Source: Lingula anatina (lineage: Eukaryota > Brachiopoda > Lingulata > Lingulida > Lingulidae). From it: a stretch of 64,000 nt of DNA. The position numbers and the translations under genes are program-made. The notes beneath the pieces were generated by a model. That model searched no databases. It worked only from the letters and a program-made list of their open reading frames with translations, and was not told the DNA's origin. This document shows positions 55,146 through 64,000 of this stretch, piece after piece (position 1 is the stretch's first letter; every line of letters begins with the position of its first letter). The stretch covers positions 142,367 through 206,366 of the forward strand of contig NW_019775449.1 of NCBI RefSeq assembly GCF_001039355.2, in the 5' to 3' direction.

Positions 55146-57659
55146 TATTTATTGATATTTAATTTTATGTATTAATGCAATTATTAAATATATTGTTGTA
55201 CTTTTATTTATTACAAGTCCTCATTTTCTTTTATATATGAAAATGAATATTTGGGATCTGCTTTTAATTCTTCATTTTATATAAGACACAAAATTATCTA
55301 TTAAACAATATATGTATCCTAGGAAGGTCACAGTAAACCTGGTAAATATAATTGTATTTTGCAAGATCGAAATGTTGTCTGTGACTGTAATGTGGTCCAT
55401 GTGTTGTTTTATCCATATGCATTTTTAGATAACATTGTTATTGCCCTTCTTAAATTTTTTCTCATTCTGTGGCATAACATTATTTACACGAAAAAGATGT
55501 TTTAAAATCTTTTTGCCTCTGACAAGGTTTTATTTAATATAAGTCATAATATGTTGAATAATACGACTTAAAATATATGACATTAGCCATTGGTCCAAGG
55601 CATTTGTTCAGTATTTTCACATCAATAGTCCAATTGGACTAGTAGAAATATTTCCATTACCTAAAAGTTCAATTTTCTGGAAGATAATATTTAGGGGCTT
55701 TGTGGTAGTTTGTGACCTATAGTACAAAATATGAAAGTGACTGGATGTGAGATGTATAGTAATTTCCATAAAAAAAATTTAATAAAAGACTGATAAGTAA
55801 CCAGTCATGTGTTGTCCTCCTTAGAACTAAAAATGAAAAGAAAAAAAATGCATAACGAAACAAATTTTGAACCTACTTTATTTTTTGTAAAGCCACATCA
55901 ATAGGTGCAGTAACAACAACTACATATAGTAATACAACAAACAAGTACTTGAACACTGAACCATTAGTGTATTAACTATAGCACTGTATATCTCATCACT
56001 TTCATTCTTTGGACTAGACTAGCATAAATAATACATAGTATTAGCACCAACAAATACATAAATATCATCTGTAGCTAAAATGCTATCAGAATTTACTTTA
56101 AGTGACTGCCCCCTTTAGTGAGGCTTAAATTGAAATAATTCAATGATGGGAATGTATTGATATCAATATATAGAAAATACTATAAAAAATTATCTCCAAT
56201 GATGATATAACTCTGTAATGCATCAAAACCTGTTAACAGAATGGTGCATTCTTAGCATTAGGAAGAGTCTATTAAAGGAAGGATTACAAATCACCTATCA
56301 AAATCTTTGGTTTATTAAAGTAGTTCTGGGAAATTCTATGCATGTGTGCACTTCTATTTGTCCAGATTTGTAACACATAAATGTATACTGCCCATGAACT
56401 TGCAGATGATCAACATTTGTCAGTCTACTCCACAGTAATGACCAACTATAATAGTAACAGCTGAAGAAAAGATGACTCTTTATTTCTGTTTAAGTAATAC
56501 CAGTTCGTAAAATAGCTATAATGAACTTGAATATTATGTACTGTAAGAATTCAATCATGAGTTAGGCTTTAAACTTATTACATTAGAAGGCATATCATGC
56601 AAATTATGGAAGGAGGCAAATTTTTGTACGTACTTCTGAATGGATGTTCTATGGGTTACATCAGTTTTTTGGACAATCCTCAAAAAGTGAACATTTGAGC
56701 CACATTGGCAATGCACATATGAATTATGTTGATTCCTTTCGAAATTTGAGGGTACTGTAGTATAAAACAGCAAAAATAAACAGACAAGCCAAAATTATGC
56801 AAATATTGCACAAAATGTGTGGACACAATGCAAATGATTACTACCTGTATAATAAGGAATTGCCCTTCTAAGAGAACAGTGCAAATTCCCTGTAATGAAG
56901 CACTTCAAACAAATTCCCTGTAATGAAGCACTTCATGCCAAAAATCCATTTAGTTCATCTTTCAGTAAAATAAGTGACGATAAACAAAGGCCTAGTCAAA
57001 CATGACTGTAATAGATTTTTTAAAAGAAAGGAATGTTGTGAAGAAATTACTGTAAGTTGATGAGTAATGACAGTTCAAGGAATGTCTTACTTGTACATAT
57101 ATCTTAAAACACAGTCTTAATCAATTTTTAGTATATCACCTTTGTATTCTATATTTATTGGTAAAGATTCCAATAAGAAAAGCTACACTTTATGTAACTC
57201 AATATTTAGTTGTTGCATTAGATTATGTAACAGGATTGATCTTAATATTTCTGTTTATGTTCAACATGTTTTGTTAAACATGCACTTTTTGCAGGTTACA
57301 ATAAATATAAACAGTTTCATCATTTAAAGGGTCAAGTTTTTGAAGTATCTAAATGATTTGACTAGGGAGCACTTGAAGCACTCAAGAAAAACTTACGTTT
57401 TTTTTCTTTCTTTTTTTACAAAGAATGAGGAAGCATATAGTTATTAGACATTTAAAAATATGTACATGTAAATGCTAACACAGCTTTTAAGCCTGAACCT
57501 TGAAAGCAAACATCACAGATATTTACAAGTAACTATCAAGCACCCACCAACATTCTGTTTACTCCTACATGACCTCCTCCCCCCCCCCCCCCCCCCCCAC
57601 CTTCCAGATTGCACTGATAAAGCATCTACATAAGTACACAATATAGATGAAAACTGATA
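55146..57659. other. Convergent 3' untranslated regions of ABHD11 and BICDL
   Basis: No coding exon was seen. A plus-strand AATAAA at 55781-55786 would end ABHD11 near 55805. A minus-strand AATAAA at 55877-55882 would end the BICDL transcript near 55860. The transcripts would then finish within about 60 bases of each other. A poly-C run lies at about 57580-57598. Confidence 0.4.
56882..56935. repeat. Direct 26-bp duplication at 28-bp spacing
   Basis: CAAATTCCCTGTAATGAAGC plus CACTTCA occurs twice, starting at 56882 and at 56910, inside the predicted BICDL 3' untranslated region. Confidence 0.85.
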
Positions 57660-60600
57660 TTAAGGAAAGATATGGAATGTTCTCTTGGGAGAAGAAGCTT
57701 CAGCTTTGAGTTCATCTTTTTCTGTCTCATCTTTTATCTGTCTCTTCATCTGGGTACCAATTAAGTCATGCATGTCCAGCTGAAAAGCAAACATAATATA
57801 CATGTATATCTATATTACACATACACAATCAGATACAAATATTTTTAATTCTTGTGGAATGTTTCATCTTCATTTTATAAAGAGAATGTAAAGGATAATG
57901 CTATTTTAAAACGGCTCCACACATTTATACATAGTTGAAAAAAATATGCTTTTTATGGAAGTGTCCACTTTAGGTGTCAATGATTATAGTCATGCATTAT
58001 GGTCAGATTACAGCACATTCTTTGCTGGATGATGAAAAATTTAGTCATGATCAAAAAACAGTTAATATTTGAAAGTTTTGAAGCCTATGCAATAAATATA
58101 CATCTATTTAGAATCTTCTCAGCAAAAGAGTTGCACCTTTTATTTCTGAAGAATAAAACCATAATAATGTCAACACCTACCTGCCACTGCTCCAGCTGTT
58201 GTGAAAGTTCAATCTTCTGTTGTATGGCTTCCATCAGCTGTTTGTGAAGAGTCATGTAGTCCAGCTTGGCTTTGGCTAGCTCTACTTCCATACTGTTTCG
58301 TCTAAAGTGGAAGAAAAACATAAAACTGAAACAGTTCACAATCCACAAACAACAGTTCAATATGAACCCTTGTTTTATGAAAACTGATTTGCCACTTATT
58401 CAAAACCTTCAGTGTGATACATGTAACTGTGTTCATTAAGGCATATGGAGTTTAAAAAGTTATAATTTTCTATAACTTGTTACCTTATTATCATATCTCA
58501 GAATAATTTGATAAGTTAATTAATCCCCCCCCCCCCATAAAAATCAGAAATAGAGCATCAGGGGTCCATGATTACTTTGATATTGCTTCATTTCTGTCCT
58601 GCCTGGCACCTTCAATTACTTCATCTCTGGTGACTGTTGTAAGAGCTTGGTCTTGCAGGCGATCACGCTCAGCTTGAATCTTGGACATCTCCAACTGCTG
58701 CAACTCCAGCTGAAGACAAAAAATACAAGTGCATCAATTTATCTACAGTGACTGTACACTGAATTCTACAAACATTTAAGATTGATGATAGAGAACTCGT
58801 GAAAGATTGATCATAGAAAACTTGTGAAATGACTACATGAGTTATGTAACCCATCAAATGTAACTGTTGCTAGTCCACTTTGGTTTTGGTTCATTTGCTA
58901 TTGTGTACCACACTGACCTCATCATGAAATGATGGTCCTGCAGAGTTCACCAGTACTCAGCATCTGTGATTATTAACTCAATTCTGACAGTATACGGGGC
59001 TCAAGACTAAAACTGAAACTATGGTTTTCAAACCAAGAGAGAGTACTCTGTGATATATAGATGTCTTGCAGGCTTATTGTTGCTAGTAAAGGAAGTTCTC
59101 ATGGGAATTGAATCAAACTTTTTTTAAACTAAAATTGTTTTTAGGCAAACAATGGATGCAAATAAAAACTTAATATCTCACCTCCTGAATGCTGATCTGA
59201 TTAAGGTGTGATGCAAAAGAAAGAAAAATTATTACTGACGAAGAAACATTCTCTTTTCTAACTAAACTTATTCAAGAGTAGCAATAAAAACGACTGATTT
59301 GTAGTAATCCCAAATTTTGCTCTCATCTTCACAATATGAATATGAAGTTGAGGTGAAATCAGAGAAGGGAGTGAATGCCAAAAATATGCAGGCTGTGGTA
59401 GGAACTTCAAATTTTCCAGAATTACTTTATGAGTACTCAAGCACTGTGATTCAGAAAAAAAATCCCATGAATATGATCATCAATAACCAAAAGTGAAAAA
59501 ATACAATAGCTGCAGTGGGGATCGTAGCAGAATGAAAATGATCTAAAAATCTTAGTATCAAAATGCATTTGATTTGCACAAAAACATTTTCAAGTGTGAT
59601 GCTACTCAATACAATCATTAAAACAATTAGCTGACAGAAATTCTTAAAAATAAAATTAAAAGAAAGGGGGTAGGTGAGATCAATGCATATCGTTTTAGAA
59701 TAAGAATTATGCAAAGTGATAATTATCTATGGTGAAAAGACTTCAATATAAACAATAATAATAATAATAATAAGTAATACTTTTCTAATGAAAAACAAGC
59801 AATGCTTATAGTGAGTTAATCTATAGATGCTGTTGAGCTCATGTTTATGAACAATACAAAATTATAACCATTGCCCCAGTTTAGTCTAGCAGAGAAACAT
59901 AGGCATGTGAACATATCTTTGGATGCAGACATCTAAGTTAAATATGTTCATATGTACATAGTAAATATAATATTAACTAAGTAACTACACTGTACATTTT
60001 ACAGCTCAAAGCATACTTTTCTCAACCCTAAAAGATACATTTTGACTCAATAACACATCTCAAGAGTTAGAAACCGCCACTGGTTTAACAATACCACAAT
60101 GATACTTTCTCACCCAAGCAAATAAAACCTTCATCTTATTGACCAAATAAAAGGGCTAGTAACATTTTGGCTGTTTGACAAACTCTTGACTTGTCAGCGA
60201 GAGAAGATTGTCAGAAGTGAGGTCAAACACAGGGTGAATTTCCTGACATTTTGAATTTTTCTATGATGGCCTTGATGGCCAGTGATGAAATTAAAAATAT
60301 ATCTAAGACTGAATGTATTCATATATGTATAACAGAAATGCTGCAGGCAAGAAATAAATAGACACATTTCAGAAATATAATTCCAAAATGCTACCTTGTT
60401 GAATTAAGCACAATAACTACCTGACACAGGAGAAAAAGATGCAAGGTTACTAGACAAGTTTTAATGCTACGCCCAAGATGCAACAACATCAAAAAAGTTG
60501 CTGCAAAAAGTTTTCTCTACCTTTACCTTGCTTGTGAGAGATGTCAGCTCTGCTGTCTTCTGGTGGAGTTCCTCATCTTTGCTGATCATTTGCTGGTTTA

Positions 60601-63024
60601 ACTTTTGCAGTTCTCTCTGTGTTCTTGTCAGCTCTTGGCGCATCATGGATATTTTTTCTTCCAACTCTTGTCTATCATTTTCTTCAACTGAGTCAGGAGA
60701 GTTCAAACAAGGACACTCCTATAAAACAGAAATGTGATAATTACTACATAAATTACATATGTTCATAGGTTGGGAATGAATACGTCAAAATGAATTTGTA
60801 CAACTTCGCAAACTTTGAAGAAAAATCAAAGAAACAACTTTTCTATGTAAAAAATAAAATTACTAAACTATATGGATGTTTCACAGAAATACCGTTGATA
60901 CAAATAATTTCTTCTAACAATAAGATCTCATAGGGGTTCTGATACTTACTTTTTTACCTGACAATGCTTGAATCAAAGACCTTATTTCTTGTGTAACCAT
61001 CTGCAAATGATCTTTTCGCATATCCTGTGAAGTAATATCATCAGGAGAAAGAGTCTCTGATCTGCTACGGGTTATTTCTCTGGCCATAGCTCGAAGCTCT
61101 TGATAGACAAGCAGCAGTTCTTCTTTCAGCTAGTAAAACAGTGGTATCCAATTTATCACAGTCTTTATAAGCATGCTTAAATATAACATTAACTACACAA
61201 GTATTTAAAAACTATCATCTGTTCAAGGATTAACAATACCTCCTCACTTATCAAACATTTTATCTGAAAGCAAAACTGCAGAACTGAAAATGAATAAAAT
61301 TTTTTACAAAGTCTTTCTTTCTATTAGCTCAAGCAGCCAAACTACGTATTAATACCTGTCGGTTCTGTTCTATATGTTCAGAATCCGTAAAGCCTGCTGT
61401 GGTGCCATTCAAGCTATCAGGGAAGGACAGGGAGGACTGTAGGTTTCTGGGATCATTATCTCTGACAGGTGAAAGCATCATTGCATCATCATCACACTCA
61501 ACATCATCATCATCCTCATCACATTCTGACATCATTTGTGTACTAAATAATAAATTGCTTGGTCGTGGATGTGGCTGGAAGGAAAGGAAAGGATGGCCAC
61601 ATTACATTTTGCTGGTTTAATCATAAAGCTGGTTGCAACCTAGTAGCTTCAACATAATTTCCAATCAAAGTTAACTCATTTTATATGCTTTCCAGAATAA
61701 GAAACTAATAGACAATTACCACATCCACTCCAGCAGCTGCCAGTTCCATGTCTAGGGAATTTTCTGACTGCCCCAGTTCATTAAACAGAGATTCTTGGTT
61801 GTCATATCTGTGAGAGGCTACATGGAGAGATAGCCCTTCAAGCTGCTCCTGGAGCTGCGAGTTCTGTTCCCTGAGTTCACCCAGTCCTTGCTCTTGTAAA
61901 TGCAGCTGAGGAATAAAATAATAACTCAAATGAATTGGTCAGAAATGACAATCATTTTGGGATATAAAGATTATGATTGCAAAACGATGAGGATCATAAT
62001 TTGTCTTCTGCCCTGCAAAGCCAATCTCAGACTGGTATAAAATAAATAAATTTCAAAAGAAAAATATGAAATACTCTTGGCCATGACATAAACTATTTTC
62101 AGGCACTTTCCATGCTGGGCAACTAGGTCTAAAAATCTAATTTTGAAGCTAATTGGTGCATTTCTCCAAGAAAATAACAATAGTTCTGTATTCTAAATGT
62201 TCGATTTGTCCAGACAGACATTGAGACCGTCACAGTTTTCCTGACATTTCAGAAGGAAATATCAATACAAGATGTTTTTTGAGGCGTTTTATCATTTTAA
62301 AGGTCCGAATTGGGAGAGATTAGTAGCTCTGCAGGATATTTCGACATAAAACATGACTTTGGTATATTTTGAAACGTGTGCAGTATACCTTTAAAGGTGA
62401 GGGAAGTAACAGTAATAAATTATGATGAAAAACCATGTAATATACCAAGTAAAAACAAAGCAGATGGCAAGCAGCATGGCATTTAAGTGCACTTAACCAT
62501 AAACTATGTAATAACTCTTTCTGGACTTCTGATGTCCCATTTTATGACAACATGAGCATACAGGTAATAAATTATTCACATCATGGTGACATGACAATAG
62601 CCCTAGACTGTATAATAGAGTTCACCACCTTAAATGGCATAATCATTAGTAAGCAAGTCTGTTCAATTTGTGTGAACTCAATATTCAGACAGGAGCTTGG
62701 GTTTTAAAGAAATCTCAGCATATTTATTATGAGACCCAATACTTAATCGACTCACTGGGGGGTCCAGAGGTCGCCCATAAGAATTGAATGAAAAACAGTG
62801 TAATCCTGTGATTCTTTGAAAAATTAACAAATGATTGTCTCATAGGTAACCGTCTTTTTAAATGAAATGTTATTTACCTGATGTTCTTGCTCTCTATTTT
62901 GTTTCTCCAGCATCATGATACGGTCTTGTGATTCCTCTAATGTTCTAAGCAGCTCATCTCTTTCTTTGGTCACAGCAGCTATTCTTCTGTCAAGTTCATT
63001 TTTGCGCTCAGTGAGAATTGCAAT
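57660..63024 (-). CDS. BICDL1: BICD-related coiled-coil adaptor (BICDL/BICDR), 3' part
   Basis: Nine minus-strand exons in the window: 62878-63024, 61720-61905, 61356-61574, 60950-61129, 60527-60718, 59182-59196, 58576-58709, 58181-58301, 57660-57779; 437 residues, all in phase. The protein is mostly heptad coiled coil (LTERKNELDRRIAAV, QEQLEGLSLH, ELEEKISMMRQELTRT). Exon 3 adds an acidic low-complexity linker (DEDDDDVECDDD). The C-terminal coiled coil is diagnostic: RNSMEVELAKAKLDYM, MEAIQQKIELSQQLEQWQ, then LDMHDLI. It matches the BICDL1 end (human ELELAKCRMDMM-type sequence, remembered). BICD-related proteins link dynein/dynactin to Rab-bearing vesicles. The N-terminal dynein-binding half lies beyond the right edge. 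Assignment to BICDL1 versus BICDL2 is not resolved; an invertebrate pro-orthologue is likely. Confidence 0.88.
59182..59196 (-). CDS. BICDL1: Candidate 15-nt BICDL microexon
   Basis: CAG/ATCAGCATTCAGGAG/GTGAGA codes for ISIQE in phase 0 between two phase-0 borders (60527 donor, 58709 acceptor). Including it adds five residues between LTSLTSK and LELQQLEM. Skipping also keeps the frame. Support is the paired splice sites only. Confidence 0.45.
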
Positions 63025-64000
63025 CTGTTCGTGAATAAAAGAATTTAAATAATATTTTTATCAAATTTTCTTTTTAGAATGATACCCATGCTAACTAAGG
63101 AAAACAAATACTGCAATACAGTTGACGTTCAAGCCTAGAGAATCATTTCTGATAAAATATCAGATGTATTGAAACATCTCCAGACACTCAACATATTTAT
63201 GATCAATAAATAATCATGAAAAAACATTGCACTTAGCCAAAACTTAAGGATATGTCTATTTTATTTTTGCATGAATAACAGTGAAAAGAAAATTTCAATT
63301 TCAAGAACTGCCTTTCCAAATAATAGTTTTAAACAATCCCTGATGCAATGGTTCAGTGGCATGTACATATACAAAGGATTTAATTCAAAGATTAATTTCC
63401 TGGGGAATTGAGCAAATAGTAAAAAATCAATATCTAGTTAGTTCACTGCAATATATAGGGCTTCAGGTTAAACATTAGTGTCTATGTAGAGAAATCCACC
63501 TAAATAAACCCAACTGTTATAAGTTAAAACTCAGAGTAAGCATTTTATGATTAGCTAGCAGTATCAACATTAATTCCAGATGTGATTTTTACTAAGTTGA
63601 ACACTCCATGTTTCTATTCTAAATTATATTACTCAGAGTTGTCCATAAAGAAGGATATACTTTTTATAAGTTCAGGGATTAGATTTTGTTGAGAAAAATA
63701 GAGTTATGATTAGTTTGGATAGCATCTACATGTCTGCCTTACCCATGAAATAATGCTTAAAAATAATAAAAGAATAACTGTTATTATACAAATATTTCAA
63801 CAAAAATTTAAACTGCAAGTACAAACTGTGTGTAACATTTTCAACAAAACAAAAAGATCAATATTTCATCACATCAAAGTTCCCAAGGGATTTACCATGT
63901 CACCTTCTTCAAACCAACCAACCATGCTCGATCCAGACAATAACTTCATCAATAAACCCCAACATGAACATACATTGTAGTACTCAATACTGTCTGGTTC
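63025..64000 (-). other. BICDL intron reaching the window edge
   Basis: No further coiled-coil exon was seen upstream of 63024 on the minus strand. The missing 5' exons should lie beyond 64000. Confidence 0.5.

Noticed and set aside
60498-60737. Plus-strand Ser/Cys-rich frame at 60.5 kb
   Set aside because: It is the antisense shadow of the BICDL coiled-coil exon 60527-60718.

Overview
The window is animal nuclear DNA: AT-rich, with long GT/AG introns, seven recognisable bilaterian genes (one only partial), and much transposon debris. It resembles a marine invertebrate. I cannot place it further; a non-vertebrate deuterostome (hemichordate-like) or a lophotrochozoan would both fit. For every gene I rebuilt the exons by hand from splice sites and reading phase. 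All the reported gene models stay in frame through every junction, and their protein lengths are close to the human orthologues as I remember them (SARM1 is the exception, being longer).

Layout. 1-5.6 kb: mobile-element graveyard, with a LINE reverse-transcriptase tail fragment, two copies of a repeat carrying decayed Ty3/gypsy integrase, and exon-like open pieces of an unidentified broken gene or transposon. 5.6-9.1 kb (-): a FAM151A-type membrane protein with two FAM151 domains, the first of which has lost both catalytic-type histidines. 9.1-11.7 kb: intergenic, with two inverted-repeat elements. 11.7-17.0 kb (-): two tandem folate-receptor-family paralogues, one ending like a secreted protein and one with a GPI-anchor-like tail. 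18.3-23.7 kb (-): a small UPF0390/C19orf53 homologue with a large first intron. 21.3-41.9 kb (+): SARM1 (ARM-SAM-SAM-TIR NADase), including a possible alternative acidic first exon lying inside the C19orf53 intron. 45.9-52.3 kb (-): Rab35 with two alternative terminal exons. 52.7-55.1 kb (+): ABHD11, divergent from Rab35. 57.7 kb to the right edge (-): the 3' part of a BICD-related adaptor (BICDL1/BICDR), running out of the window.

The genes are mostly independent housekeeping, neuronal or trafficking genes, not one pathway. The clearest functional link is trafficking: Rab35 and BICDL, a dynein adaptor family that works with Rabs, sit close together here and, from memory, are immediate neighbours on human 12q24. 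The most interesting observation is that Rab35 has two tandem terminal exons, each 129 nt, in the same phase, and each ending in a double cysteine. Choice of acceptor would swap the whole hypervariable membrane-targeting tail.
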